Counted from the first letter of the stretch, positions 26,501-34,705 are shown. The stretch is DNA of 64,000 bases from Magnetococcales bacterium (GCA_015660855.1 JACSDG010000001.1:26593-90592), one strand, 5' to 3'. Translations and numbers: made by a program. Notes: generated by a model from the letters alone, not told the origin.

Positions 26501-26937
26501 TGGTTGACTATCTCCTTGACACCAACGTTTGCATCGGCTTGCTGAAGCGGCACTCCACGATTCTGGCCCACATCCAAACAGTTGGATGGGAGCGATTGAG
26601 TCTTTGTGCGCCCGTGAAAGCGGAATTGTGGTACGGCGCATTCAAGAGCGACAGACCGCAGGCAAACTTGGCTGTTCTGCGAGACCTTTTCATCACCATG
26701 CCCAGTCTGCCATTCGACGATCATGCAGCGCGACACTATGGGGAAATCCGTGCCATCCTTGCACGTTTAGGAACGCCCATTGGTCCCAATGATCTGCTGA
26801 TTGCCGCCGTAGTCTTGGCGTATAGAATCACCCTGATTACCCACAACACACGCGAGTTTTCCCGGATCCCGGGATTGCAGATTGAGGATTGGCAGCAACA
26901 AATGCCTATAGACGGCACAAACCAGAATCATAGGTAG
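26500..26937 (+). CDS. vapC: VapC-type PIN-domain ribonuclease toxin
   Basis: A 145-residue PIN domain nuclease. The acidic metal-binding residues are seen in YLLDTNVCIGL (Asp near residue 7), APVKAELWYG (Glu) and IGPNDLLIAA (Asp), followed by the usual LITHNTREFSRIPGLQIEDW strand. Members cleave RNA, often initiator tRNA or other tRNAs; the target here is unknown. The ATG at 26500 overlaps the antitoxin stop by one base, giving translational coupling. No truncation or missing catalytic residue is seen, so the pair looks functional. Confidence 0.93.
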   Translation: MVDYLLDTNVCIGLLKRHSTILAHIQTVGWERLSLCAPVKAELWYGAFKSDRPQANLAVLRDLFITMPSLPFDDHAARHYGEIRAILARLGTPIGPNDLLIAAVVLAYRITLITHNTREFSRIPGLQIEDWQQQMPIDGTNQNHR

Positions 26938-26957
26938 CCAGATTCATCAGAATTTAT

Positions 26958-26978
26958 CGCTTCAGGCAACGGCGGTTG
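26958..26978 (+). repeat. right copy of 21-bp imperfect direct repeat
   Basis: CGCTTCAGGCAACGGCGGTT plus G, 20 bp after the vapC stop. It pairs with the copy at 25627-25647; together they enclose about 1.3 kb. Confidence 0.7.
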
Positions 26979-26998
26979 TTCAAGGGATGAAGAGGGGG

Positions 26999-27030
26999 GG
27001 CCGCAGGATCGAAAAGGGCACCCTGCGGCC
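26999..27030 (-). terminator. hairpin terminator between vapC and the superoxide reductase gene
   Basis: A perfect 9-bp stem (GGCCGCAGG / CCTGCGGCC) with a 14-nt loop lies 11 bp beyond the superoxide reductase stop. Read on the minus strand it is followed by a C-run and CTCTTC rather than a long U tract. It could serve both converging genes. Confidence 0.55.
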
Positions 27031-27041
27031 TGGAGATTGAA

Positions 27042-27431
27042 TCAAGCGACGTTGATCGTTACGGGATCGCATTCCCAGAGTCCGTGTTTGGTGCAGTAGG
27101 ACATGGCGGTCAAGGTCAGTTTGCCGGTGGCGGGGACGATGTTGAAGGTGACTTCGGCGTTACCTTTGGCCCCGGCACCGCCCATCATGCCGCTGGTGAA
27201 ATTGGCTTCGCCCAGGAGGGTGGTGGCGTTGTAGAGTTGGATGGATTTGATGAAATGGTCGGGGTCATCGGGATGGGCATAATCTTTGCCCATGCGAACG
27301 GTTACCTGGAATTTTTCTCCCCCTTTGGCGGATGTGGCGCAGTGGATGAAGGGGGAGTGCCGGTCGATGTAGTCTTTTTTGGCTTCCTTGTCCACGGTGG
27401 AAATATCGACGTACCGATTGACGATAGGCAT
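27042..27431 (-). CDS. superoxide reductase (neelaredoxin/class II type)
   Basis: The enzyme reduces superoxide to hydrogen peroxide with a non-heme iron centre. All five iron ligands are visible: H25 in DRHSPF, H53 and H59 in AHPDDPDHF, and C113 and H116 in YCTKHGLWE. The N-terminal desulforedoxin Cys4 domain is missing, so it belongs to the one-iron class. The Glu-Lys pair that usually precedes the first His ligand is Asp-Arg here. It lies 36 bp downstream of a peroxiredoxin gene on the same strand. Together the products would convert superoxide to peroxide and then to water, without the oxygen release of dismutase and catalase. Confidence 0.93.
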   Translation of the reverse strand: MPIVNRYVDISTVDKEAKKDYIDRHSPFIHCATSAKGGEKFQVTVRMGKDYAHPDDPDHFIKSIQLYNATTLLGEANFTSGMMGGAGAKGNAEVTFNIVPATGKLTLTAMSYCTKHGLWECDPVTINVA

Positions 27432-27467
27432 GGTGTGCTCCTGTTCAAGGTGAATTGGGGTGTTGGC

Positions 27468-28067
27468 TCAGAGTGATTTGGAATGGGTTGCGAGATATTG
27501 GGCTACTCCGTCGATGGACGCTTTCATGGCGGGTTTGTCCTTGTTCCAGCCGGCGGGGCAGACATCGCCGTGGATTTCGGTGAACTGAAGGGCATCCACC
27601 ATGCGCAGCATTTCGTCGATGTTGCGCCCCAGAGGCAGGTCGTTGACCACCTGATGGCGCACGACGCCCGCTTTGTCGATGAGGAAGGAACCCCGCAAAG
27701 CGATACCTGGTCCGAAGTAAAGGTCGTAGTTTTTGGTGATGTCTTTGGAAATGTCGGCGACGAGAGGATACTGGACATTGCCGATGCCGCCGTTTTGGAC
27801 CGGGGTGTTTTTCCAGGCCAGGTGGGTGAAGTGGGAGTCAATGGAGACGCCGATGACTTCAACGTTGCGGCTTTTGAACTCCTTGAGGCGGTGGTCGAAG
27901 GCAATGATCTCGGAGGGGCAGACAAAGGTGAAATCGAGGGGATAAAAAAAGAGAACGACGTACTTGCCTTTAAAGCTGGACAGTGAAAAATCGTCTTTGA
28001 AGGTGTTGTCGGGCATGACGGCGGTGGCGGTAAAATCTGGGGCTGGCTTGGTTACAAGAACGCTCAT
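27468..28067 (-). CDS. 2-Cys peroxiredoxin (AhpC/Prx1 type)
   Basis: A 199-residue thiol peroxidase. The peroxidatic Cys50 is in DFTFVCPSEI and the resolving Cys170 in GDVCPAGW, each with the expected surroundings. A GGIG motif (NGGIGN) is present but the C-terminal YF motif is not. ATG 28067 is chosen because GGAGG is 9 bp upstream; the frame is open for five more codons. It is the first gene of a unit with the superoxide reductase and is divergent from an XRE-cupin regulator whose intergenic region holds a palindrome. Confidence 0.95.
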   Translation of the reverse strand: MSVLVTKPAPDFTATAVMPDNTFKDDFSLSSFKGKYVVLFFYPLDFTFVCPSEIIAFDHRLKEFKSRNVEVIGVSIDSHFTHLAWKNTPVQNGGIGNVQYPLVADISKDITKNYDLYFGPGIALRGSFLIDKAGVVRHQVVNDLPLGRNIDEMLRMVDALQFTEIHGDVCPAGWNKDKPAMKASIDGVAQYLATHSKSL

Positions 28068-28240
28068 GTTAGAAACCTCCATTGCGTTAGAATTTGGTTT
28101 AAAGATGACAATGATAAATTCGCATCCTTGATTAAAACTGGGAGAAGGACGATTGAAAGAACCTCCTGTTGTGTTTCCCTGTGGGCATTAGACTGATTTT
28201 TTCCGTTGGCGTCAAGGGAAAAAAATGATATATCGTCAAA

Positions 28241-28260
28241 ATTGTTGACAAGACAACAAT
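28241..28260. promoter_or_regulatory. palindromic operator candidate between peroxiredoxin and XRE-cupin genes
   Basis: ATTGTTG at 28241-28247 and its exact reverse complement CAACAAT at 28254-28260, separated by 6 bp. On the minus strand it overlaps a TTGTCT-like -35 with a TATATC-like -10 18 bp downstream that would drive the peroxiredoxin gene. It lies 31 bp before the regulator start, so it could control both directions. Confidence 0.55.
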
Positions 28261-28291
28261 GGAAGGGGGCCACGGGTAAGGGAGAAGCGGA

Positions 28292-28873
28292 TTGATAACC
28301 AATCTGGTGGGGATTCGTATACGTTCGTTACGGGCGCAAAGGAAGCTGACGCAAAAACAATTGGCCGACTTGTCGGGGATACCGCGGGCGACGTTGGCGA
28401 CGGTGGAGCGGGATGATGCCAACCCGAGCTTGGCAGTGGTATTCAAGATTGCCAGTGCGTTGGGGATGACGGTGGACCAGCTGATTGAGTCGGCGCACAG
28501 GAAGATACAGCATTGGCCGGCATCGACGATGGGGGTGGTGGAGTCGGGGGATCGGGCGTACCGGGCGGTAACCATATCCCCGTTGAACGCATTTCATATA
28601 ACGCAGCTGATTTTTTCGCTGGTACCCGGCGGCAATTACGAAGGGAGGCCGCATCCGCCGGGAAGTGAAGAATATCTGCATGTGTTGGAGGGGCATATGG
28701 TGTTGGAGGTTGCGGGGGAATCTTTGGCGATGGGAACGATGGATACTGCTTGTTTTCATGGCAATGTTCGGCATTTCTACCGCAATCCGTACCCGGTGAA
28801 ATCCATGGGTCTGGTGACGATACTGGAGGGGGTTGGCAGAGAAAAAATGGATGGGGTGGACGAAAGTTCTTGA
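28292..28873 (+). CDS. XRE-family transcriptional regulator with C-terminal cupin domain
   Basis: Residues 5-65 form a helix-turn-helix of the XRE/Cro type (RSLRAQRKLTQKQLADLSGI, then RATLATVERDDANPSL). Residues 95-185 form a cupin barrel with a PHPPGSEEYLHVLEGHMVLEVAG-like core that could bind a small ligand or metal. The start is TTG 28292 with GGGAGAAG upstream. It is divergent from the peroxiredoxin / superoxide reductase unit, so it is a natural candidate regulator of those oxidative-stress genes and of itself. What it senses is not evident from sequence. Confidence 0.92.
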   Translation: MITNLVGIRIRSLRAQRKLTQKQLADLSGIPRATLATVERDDANPSLAVVFKIASALGMTVDQLIESAHRKIQHWPASTMGVVESGDRAYRAVTISPLNAFHITQLIFSLVPGGNYEGRPHPPGSEEYLHVLEGHMVLEVAGESLAMGTMDTACFHGNVRHFYRNPYPVKSMGLVTILEGVGREKMDGVDESS

Positions 28874-28899
28874 CAATAGGGGGGGGGAAGGTTCAACAT
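28870..28899 (+). promoter_or_regulatory. candidate promoter of the tRNA-tuf operon
   Basis: TTGACA at 28870-28875 (perfect -35) and a weak CAACAT -10 at 28894-28899, spacer 18 bp, with a GC-rich discriminator as in stringently controlled promoters. The spacer contains a G9 run (28879-28887). The -35 overlaps the end of the XRE-cupin gene. Confidence 0.45.
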
Positions 28900-28913
28900 C
28901 CCGGGTTCATTTT

Positions 28914-28998
28914 GGAGGGGTTCCCGAGCGGTCAAAGGGAGCAGACTGTAAATCTGCCGGCTCAGCCTTCGAAGGTTCAAATCCTTCCCCCTCCACCA
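28914..28998 (+). tRNA. tRNA-Tyr (GUA)
   Basis: An 85-nt class II tRNA. The acceptor stem is GGAGGGG / CCCCTCC, the anticodon GTA is at 28948-28950, there is a long variable arm, the T loop reads TTCAAAT, and CCA is encoded. Confidence 0.96.
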
Positions 28999-29108
28999 TA
29001 AGGTTCATTGGGGCAGGGAGGGAGACTCGGCTGTGCCGTCGGTGTCTGGCTGGGTGCCTAGCCGGGTGCCTGATGGATTCGAGTGGCAGGCCAAAGGGTC
29101 GCCAATCG

Positions 29109-29182
29109 GCGGGTATAGTTCAATGGTAGAACGTCAGCCTTCCAAGCTGAACACGGGGGTTCGATTCCCCCTACCCGCTCCA
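29109..29182 (+). tRNA. tRNA-Gly (UCC)
   Basis: A 74-nt tRNA. The acceptor stem is GCGGGTA / TACCCGC, the anticodon TCC is at 29141-29143 in a CTTCCAA loop, the T loop is TTCGATT, and CCA is encoded. Confidence 0.97.
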
Positions 29183-29221
29183 GGGAGCAAAGGTTGCGGG
29201 TTGGAATGGTGGAAAAAGTCG

Positions 29222-29297
29222 GCCCATGTAGCTCAGTGGCAGTAGCACTTCCTTGGTAAGGAAGAGGTCATCGGTTCAATCCCGATCATGGGCTCCA
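29222..29297 (+). tRNA. tRNA-Thr (GGU)
   Basis: A 76-nt tRNA. The acceptor stem is GCCCATG / CATGGGC, the anticodon GGT is at 29255-29257 within the TTGGTAA loop, the T loop is TTCAATC, and CCA is encoded. Confidence 0.97.
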
Positions 29298-29304
29298 AAT
29301 CAAG

Positions 29305-29343
29305 CTGGCCAATCGAACTGGCCGATCGATCTGGCTAATCGGG
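29305..29343 (+). repeat. three tandem 13-bp repeats between tRNA-Thr and tuf
   Basis: CTGGCCAATCGAA, CTGGCCGATCGAT and CTGGCTAATCGGG stand head to tail. A small hairpin (ACGAGA / TCTCGT, 29354-29372) follows before the tuf ribosome binding site. They may be involved in processing of the tRNA-tuf transcript. Confidence 0.6.
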
Positions 29344-29409
29344 TTGGAAGAAAACGAGACTTTTGTTCTCGTGCAATTAATCATGAAGCCTCTCTAAGGA
29401 GGAAGTCGC

Positions 29410-30600
29410 ATGTCCAAGGAAAAATTCGAGCGTACCAAACCCCATGTGAATATCGGGACCATCGGGCACGTGGATCATGGCAAGACAACGTTGACGGCGG
29501 CGATCACGAAGACGCTGGCGGCGAAAGGTGGTGCCAAATTCATGGCGTATGATCAGATCGATTCTTCTCCTGAGGAGAGGGAGCGCGGGATTACGATCTC
29601 GACGGCGCATGTGGAGTACGAAACGACGGCGCGGCACTACGCCCACGTCGATTGCCCTGGTCACGCGGACTACATCAAAAACATGATTACTGGCGCGGCG
29701 CAGATGGATGGTGCCATACTGGTGGTTTCGGCGGCGGATGGCCCGATGCCGCAGACCCGTGAGCACATCCTGCTGGCCCGACAGGTGGGTGTGCCGGCAC
29801 TGGTGGTGTACATGAACAAGGCCGACCAGGTGGATGACCCGGAACTGTTGGAACTGGTGGAGTTGGAGGTTCGGGAACTGTTGAGTCAGTACGAGTTTCC
29901 CGGGGACGATATTCCCATCATTGTGGGGTCGGCCCTCAAGGCGCTGGAGGAAGAAGGTGGCGAGATGGGTCACGGATCCATACTCAGGCTGCTGGAAGCG
30001 GTGGACTCCTACATTCCCCAGCCCGACCGGCCATTGGACGGCAAGTTTTTGATGCCCATTGAGGATGTGTTTACCATTTCCGGTCGCGGGACTGTTGTGA
30101 CGGGGCGTATCGAGCGTGGTGTGGTCAACGTGGGTGACACGGTGGCTATTGTGGGGTTGAAGGATACCCAGACCACCACCTGCACGGGGGTTGAAATGTT
30201 CCGCAAACTGCTGGATCAAGGGCAGGCGGGCGACAATGTGGGTGTGCTGTTGCGTGGGACCAAGCGTGAGGATGTGGAACGCGGTCAGGTGTTGGCTGCT
30301 CCGAACTCCATTACGCCGCACACTAGGTTCAAGGCGGGGTGCTATATCCTGACCAAGGAGGAGGGTGGGCGGCATACGCCGTTTTTCTCCAACTATCGGC
30401 CCCAGTTTTATTTCAGGACCACCGACGTGACGGGTATCTTGAAGTTGCCCGAGGGGACCGAGATGATCATGCCCGGGGACAACGTAACGTTGGAGGTGGA
30501 ACTGATCGCCCCAATCGCCATGGAAAAGGGTCTGCGTTTCGCCATCCGTGAAGGTGGGCGGACCGTGGGTGCCGGCGTGGTGAGCGACGTCTTACAATAA
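29410..30600 (+). CDS. tuf: elongation factor Tu, copy 1 (tufB position)
   Basis: EF-Tu delivers aminoacyl-tRNA to the ribosome. The 396 residues show the GTPase boxes [16 protein letters not shown] and NKAD and the three-domain layout of the family. A strong AAGGAGG is upstream of the ATG. This copy follows three tRNA genes, as tufB does in enterobacteria, and precedes rpmG, tRNA-Trp and secE. It differs from the second copy (47547-48737) at about 21 residues, more than usual for duplicated tuf genes. Confidence 0.98.
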   Translation: MSKEKFERTKPHVNIGTIGHVDHGKTTLTAAITKTLAAKGGAKFMAYDQIDSSPEERERGITISTAHVEYETTARHYAHVDCPGHADYIKNMITGAAQMDGAILVVSAADGPMPQTREHILLARQVGVPALVVYMNKADQVDDPELLELVELEVRELLSQYEFPGDDIPIIVGSALKALEEEGGEMGHGSILRLLEAVDSYIPQPDRPLDGKFLMPIEDVFTISGRGTVVTGRIERGVVNVGDTVAIVGLKDTQTTTCTGVEMFRKLLDQGQAGDNVGVLLRGTKREDVERGQVLAAPNSITPHTRFKAGCYILTKEEGGRHTPFFSNYRPQFYFRTTDVTGILKLPEGTEMIMPGDNVTLEVELIAPIAMEKGLRFAIREGGRTVGAGVVSDVLQ

Positions 30601-30620
30601 AACCCGAGCAATGGGGTTTT
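30599..30620 (+). terminator. hairpin directly after tuf copy 1
   Basis: AAAACCC pairs with GGGTTTT around an 8-nt loop, beginning at the last base of the tuf stop. There is no U tract after the stem, so it may be an attenuator or processing site rather than a full terminator. Confidence 0.45.
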
Positions 30621-30701
30621 GCGGTGGCGGGCGGGAGCGGCTGCCGGTAGGGTTGTTATCCAATAAGTTACACCGAGGACAGTCATTGTTGGAGCCATTT
30701 G

Positions 30702-30857
30702 ATGCGAGACCTGATCAGCCTTTGTTGCGAGGAATGCAAGCGGCGCAACTACACGACCGACAAGAACAAGCGCAACACCCCCGACAAATTGGCCTTCCGC
30801 AAATTCTGCCCTTTTTGTCACAAGCATACCCTGCACAAGGAGGGTAAGATCAAGTAG
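30702..30857 (+). CDS. rpmG: 50S ribosomal protein L33
   Basis: A 51-residue L33. The zinc-ribbon type is shown by C9-x2-C12 and C36-x2-C39, and the sequence [12 protein letters not shown] is characteristic of the family. The frame begins at ATG 30702. It lies between tuf and tRNA-Trp, upstream of secE-nusG, a common position for rpmG. The four-cysteine form needs zinc; many genomes also carry a cysteine-free copy elsewhere. Confidence 0.95.
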   Translation: MRDLISLCCEECKRRNYTTDKNKRNTPDKLAFRKFCPFCHKHTLHKEGKIK

Positions 30858-30887
30858 GCTCGTCGGTTTTGGGCGTACGAAGCACGA

Positions 30888-30963
30888 AGGACAGTAGCTC
30901 AATTGGCAGAGCATCGGTCTCCAAAACCGAGGGTTGGGGGTTCGATTCCCTCCTGTCCTGCCA
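30888..30963 (+). tRNA. tRNA-Trp (CCA)
   Basis: A 76-nt tRNA. The acceptor stem is AGGACAG / CTGTCCT, the anticodon CCA is at 30921-30923 in a CTCCAAA loop, the T loop is TTCGATT, and the 3' CCA is encoded. Its place before secE is typical. Confidence 0.97.
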
Positions 30964-31195
30964 TGTTTGGAGGTTCTGAAGGGCTGTGATTCGCGCCGAT
31001 TGAGTGGGGGACTGCGGGGGGTGATGGTCGGGATGCGGTGCGGGGGTTGTTTGTCGGCGTTTGTTGGCGGCAATCCCAAACGGTTCAAGACACGACTATC
31101 CGGATTCAAATCCGACGGCAAGCGGGCATCCTTGGGGAGTTTCCAAGGTTTCGATGTCGGTTGGCCGCCGTCACAAAAAAGTGGAATCATGATCG

Positions 31196-31387
31196 ATGGG
31201 GCGCGCAACCCAGTTTAAGGATTACCTCCAGGATGTCAGATCGGAGGCCAGGAAGGTGATCTGGCCGACGCGGAAAGACACCACGCAGACGACGGTGGTG
31301 GTTTTTGGGATGGTGGTCCTGGTATCTATATTTCTTTGGATGGTGGATGCCATCCTGGCCTTGGCGGTTCAATCGATCATCGGTTGA
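31196..31387 (+). CDS. secE: preprotein translocase subunit SecE
   Basis: A 63-residue single-span SecE. It has the conserved amphipathic segment RSEARKVIWPTRKDT and one C-terminal membrane helix. SecE clamps SecY in the Sec channel. It is of the short one-helix type, unlike the three-helix form of enterobacteria. It lies between tRNA-Trp and nusG in the classical order; the 230-bp gap before it contains no gene. Confidence 0.95.
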   Translation: MGRATQFKDYLQDVRSEARKVIWPTRKDTTQTTVVVFGMVVLVSIFLWMVDAILALAVQSIIG

Positions 31388-31470
31388 CGATGTAGGGAGT
31401 TCGAGTTTGCGGTAGAATTCTCTCACCAGGGCATCAGGGGCAATTCGACCGATCCGCGAAAGAGTCTTCA

Positions 31471-32001
31471 ATGGCCAAGAAGTGGTATGTTATTCACGCC
31501 TATTCAGGGTTTGAAAAGCGGGTCAAGTCCGCTTTGGAGGAGCGCGTCCGTTTGGCCGGGCTTGGGGAGATGTTTGATGAAATCCTGATTCCCTCCGAGG
31601 ATGTGGTTGAGTTGCGCCAGGGGAAGAAGGTGACATCGGAACGCAAATTTTTCCCCGGTTATGTGCTGGTCAAGATGGAATTGAACGATAAAACTTGGCA
31701 CATGGTCAACGACATTCCCAAGGTGAGTGGTTTTCTTGGGGGCGGGGGCCGACCTTATCCCTTGACCGACAAGGATGTGGAAAAGATTTTGCGCCAGGTG
31801 GAAGTGGGAATGGAAAAACCCAAGCCCAAGGTGACCTTTTTTGTTGGTGAAAATGTTCGGGTGACGGATGGGCCGTTTGTTTCGTTCAACGGTGTGGTGG
31901 AAGAGGTGGATGAAGATAAGACGCGGTTGAAGGTTTCGGTAAGTATCTTTGGCCGGGCAACGCCGGTTGAGCTTGATTTTGTGCAGGTGGAAAAGATTTA
32001 A
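31471..32001 (+). CDS. nusG: transcription termination/antitermination factor NusG
   Basis: A 176-residue NusG with the NGN domain (KKWYVIHAYSGFEKRV, RKFFPGYVLVKM) and the C-terminal KOW motif (VTDGPFVSFNGVVEEVD). It binds RNA polymerase and couples it to Rho or to ribosomes. It lies 83 bp after secE. The 137-bp gap to rplK is the usual place for ribosomal-protein leader control. Confidence 0.97.
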   Translation: MAKKWYVIHAYSGFEKRVKSALEERVRLAGLGEMFDEILIPSEDVVELRQGKKVTSERKFFPGYVLVKMELNDKTWHMVNDIPKVSGFLGGGGRPYPLTDKDVEKILRQVEVGMEKPKPKVTFFVGENVRVTDGPFVSFNGVVEEVDEDKTRLKVSVSIFGRATPVELDFVQVEKI

Positions 32002-32138
32002 GAAAGATTCATAAGAACGGGCATCAGGGCGTTATGGTGGTCGTGATGAGGTTGGTCGGATCGGGTGCCTGGCGTGGATCAAGGCGGGAAGCCGTGGGGT
32101 TCACTGGGGCTGGAAGCTGAAGCGAGGATAATGGCGAT

Positions 32139-32567
32139 ATGGCAAAGAAAATAACGGCCTATATCAAGTTGGAGGTAGCGGCGGGCCAGGCGAAACCAAG
32201 TCCACCGGTGGGTCCGGCTTTGGGACAGCACGGGTTGAACATCATGGAATTCTGCAAGGCGTTTAACGCGCAGACCCAGAAGATTGAACCGGGTTCTCCC
32301 GTGCCTGTGGTCATATCGGTCTATCAGGATCGAACCTTTAGTTTTGTCATGAAGACGCCACCGGCGGCTTTTTTACTCAAGAAGGCGGCGGGGCTTGCGA
32401 AGGGCAGTGCGACTCCGGGGCGTGGTGACAAGGCGGGGAAGGTGACGTGGCAACAGGTGGAAGACATTGCCCGGTTAAAGTTGACGGACATGAATGCGAT
32501 GGATGTCGAAGGGGCCAAGCGCAGCATAGCGGGTTCGGCTCGTTCCATGGGATTGGAAGTGGTCTGA
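32139..32567 (+). CDS. rplK: 50S ribosomal protein L11
   Basis: A 142-residue L11 with the proline-rich [24 protein letters not shown] segment split here as [11 protein letters not shown] and HGLNIMEFC, and the C-terminal RNA-binding domain [10 protein letters not shown]. It forms the GTPase-associated stalk base with L10. It is followed 15 bp later by rplA; in E. coli L1 represses this pair. Confidence 0.97.
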   Translation: MAKKITAYIKLEVAAGQAKPSPPVGPALGQHGLNIMEFCKAFNAQTQKIEPGSPVPVVISVYQDRTFSFVMKTPPAAFLLKKAAGLAKGSATPGRGDKAGKVTWQQVEDIARLKLTDMNAMDVEGAKRSIAGSARSMGLEVV

Positions 32568-32582
32568 TCAGGGGATAAGTTT

Positions 32583-33272
32583 ATGGCTAAACGTGGAAAA
32601 CGGATGCGGGCAATCCGGGAGCAGGTGGTCCGAACAGATTCTTATCCCCTCCCCGCAGCGGTGGAGTTGCTTAAGAAGGTCAGTACGGTAAAGTTTGACG
32701 AGACCGTGGACATAGCGGTCAACCTGACTGTGGATCCGCGGCACGCCGAACAGATGGTCCGTGGCACGGTGGCTCTGCCCCATGGGACCGGCAAGACGGT
32801 TCGGGTGTTGGTGTTTGCCAAGGGCGAAAAAGCCAAGGAAGCGACTGCCGCTGGTGCCGATCATGTGGGTGCCGAGGAGTTGGTGGATAAAATTCAGGGT
32901 GGCTGGCTCGAATTTGATCGGGTGGTCGCCTGTCCCGACGTGATGGGTGTTGTTGGGCGATTGGGTCGGGTGCTGGGTCCGCGGGGCTTGATGCCCAATC
33001 CGAAGCTGGGGACGGTGACCTTTGATGTGACCAAGATTGTCGGGGACATCAAGGCGGGTCAGGTGGCATTTCGGGTGGAGAAGGCGGGGATCATCCACGC
33101 CGGCATCGGCAAGGTATCCTTCGACGCGGTCAAGTTGGAGGAAAACGCTAAGGCACTGGTGGATCAGTTGCGTAAGCTGCGTCCGGCATCGGCCAAGGGT
33201 TCCTACATGAAGCGTGTCACTTTGAGTTCGACGATGGGGCCTGGTATTCAGGTGGACCTGGGTACGGTTTAG
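32583..33272 (+). CDS. rplA: 50S ribosomal protein L1
   Basis: A 229-residue L1 with the family features [18 protein letters not shown], a [10 protein letters not shown] strand, [17 protein letters not shown] and the C-terminal [13 protein letters not shown]. It forms the mobile L1 stalk and is the likely translational repressor of rplK-rplA. A long 250-nt gap follows before rplJ. Confidence 0.97.
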   Translation: MAKRGKRMRAIREQVVRTDSYPLPAAVELLKKVSTVKFDETVDIAVNLTVDPRHAEQMVRGTVALPHGTGKTVRVLVFAKGEKAKEATAAGADHVGAEELVDKIQGGWLEFDRVVACPDVMGVVGRLGRVLGPRGLMPNPKLGTVTFDVTKIVGDIKAGQVAFRVEKAGIIHAGIGKVSFDAVKLEENAKALVDQLRKLRPASAKGSYMKRVTLSSTMGPGIQVDLGTV

Positions 33273-33522
33273 AGTGTGCGCAAGTTTTCGTCCATGACAG
33301 CAGGTGAGGCGGCTTTTGGGTGACCGTCTTTTAATCAGGTGAAGCCTGGCCCGCCGAGACCAAGGGATTACGCAATCCAAGCACTTCTTTTGGTATGGAC
33401 GTTGTTGGTCGGTATTGACCGACTGGTTTCGCGTTGGCCGGGGGTTGCTTTTTTCGTTGGCCGGGATTGGAGGTCTGCGATGGGGGTGAACCGGCGGTGA
33501 AGATCGAAAGGAGGGTTATTGG
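33273..33522 (+). promoter_or_regulatory. rplJ leader (probable L10 autoregulatory region)
   Basis: The 250-nt untranslated stretch before rplJ contains several potential stems, including GTCGGT-ATTG-ACCGAC at 33408-33423, and ends with AAAGGAGGG. Such leaders carry the L10-L12 binding site in many bacteria. The precise binding motif is not identified here, so this is inference from position and folding potential. Confidence 0.45.
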
Positions 33523-34044
33523 GTGAAACAAAATGAGAAGGAAGTCATCATAAACGAGGTACGACAGGTCATGGAGCGGTCGGCCATTGTCGTGGCGACG
33601 CACTACCGGGGGCTTACGGTGTCCCAGATGGGGGCGTTGCGCAAAAGGATGCACGACAGCGGCTGTCAGTATCGGGTAGTCAAGAACACGTTGGCCAAGC
33701 GTGCGGCGACGGGGACGGCGTTTGAAAATTTGTCGGGACTGTTGAGTGGCCCGACGGGTTTGGCGTTCTCGGTCGATCCTGTCGCCCCTGCTAAGGTGCT
33801 GGCTGGTTTTGTCAAGGACTTCCCGACGCTGGAGATCCGGGGTGCCGTGATGAACGGCCAGGTTTTGGACGACAAGAGTGTCATCAAGCTTGCCACCATG
33901 CCGTCGCGGGAAGTTTTGATTGCCAAGCTTCTGGGCACGATGAACGGTCCGATTCAAAATTTTGTCGGGGTGCTGGCGGCGGTGCCGGCGGGTCTGGTGC
34001 GGGTGTTGGATCAAATCCGCAAGTCCAGGGAAGCGGCAGCTTGA
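33523..34044 (+). CDS. rplJ: 50S ribosomal protein L10
   Basis: A 173-residue L10. It has the N-terminal rRNA-binding part (ATHYRGLTVSQMGALRK, YRVVKNTLAKRA) and a C-terminal helix for L12 dimers. Translation begins at GTG 33523 with AAAGGAGGG 7 bp upstream. L10 holds the L7/L12 stalk, encoded 70 bp downstream, and commonly represses its own messenger. Confidence 0.96.
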   Translation: MKQNEKEVIINEVRQVMERSAIVVATHYRGLTVSQMGALRKRMHDSGCQYRVVKNTLAKRAATGTAFENLSGLLSGPTGLAFSVDPVAPAKVLAGFVKDFPTLEIRGAVMNGQVLDDKSVIKLATMPSREVLIAKLLGTMNGPIQNFVGVLAAVPAGLVRVLDQIRKSREAAA

Positions 34045-34114
34045 AGTCTTTAAGCGTAACCAATAAATTCAGGCCACGGGCCTTATTTAAGAGTCATCTG
34101 GAGGGAAACAATCC

Positions 34115-34501
34115 ATGGGTATGTCGAAGAATGAGTTGATTTCAGCGATTGAAAGCATGACCGTTCTTGAGCTGGCCGATCTGGTCAAGGCTTTGGAGGA
34201 AAAGTTTGGCGTGTCGGCGGCGGCACCGGCGGCGGTTGCGGTGGCTGCGGTGGCTTCTGACGGTGGTGGTGCAGCGGCGGTGGAAGAAAAAACGGAGTTT
34301 GATGTTATCCTCGTTGATGCCGGCGACAAGAAAATTCATGTCATCAAGGCGGTGCGGACCATTACCGGCCTGGGTCTGAAGGAGGCCAAGGATTTGGTGG
34401 AGGGTGCGCCCAAGCCTGTCAAGGAAGCTGTGTCCAAGGATGATGCCGAGAAGTTTCGCAAGGAGCTTGAGGAAGCTGGAGCCAAGGTGGAAATCAAGTA
34501 G
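34115..34501 (+). CDS. rplL: 50S ribosomal protein L7/L12
   Basis: A 128-residue stalk protein. It has an N-terminal dimerisation part, an Ala/Val-rich hinge ([10 protein letters not shown]) and the C-terminal factor-binding domain with [26 protein letters not shown] precedes ATG 34115; an ATG two codons later is also possible. A 204-nt spacer with a strong hairpin separates it from rpoB. Confidence 0.97.
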   Translation: MGMSKNELISAIESMTVLELADLVKALEEKFGVSAAAPAAVAVAAVASDGGGAAAVEEKTEFDVILVDAGDKKIHVIKAVRTITGLGLKEAKDLVEGAPKPVKEAVSKDDAEKFRKELEEAGAKVEIK

Positions 34502-34557
34502 CCTGATTACGGTTCGGTTTTTATTGAACGACGAATCGGTCGAAGCCGTCCTGGGGT

Positions 34558-34578
34558 GCGAATGGTTGAACCATTCGC
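34558..34578 (+). promoter_or_regulatory. rplL-rpoB intercistronic hairpin
   Basis: A perfect 9-bp stem GCGAATGGT / ACCATTCGC with a TGA loop, enclosed by a GCCG / CGGC outer pair. No U tract follows. The position matches the partial attenuator and RNase III processing site known between rplL and rpoB in E. coli. Confidence 0.6.
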
Positions 34579-34705
34579 GTCCTGGGCGGCTGCCGGCACA
34601 GGCAAATGCCCAATGGGAACGCCGATAGCTGGCAGGTTTCTACGTCCGTCATCCCCAGGATGCGGTTGAGAACAGCCTCCTTAACGCGAAGTCCGAGGAG
34701 ATCCG

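Noticed and set aside
31080..31125. tRNA-like T-arm (GGATTCAAATCC) upstream of secE
   Set aside because: No acceptor stem, D arm or anticodon arm can be built around it.
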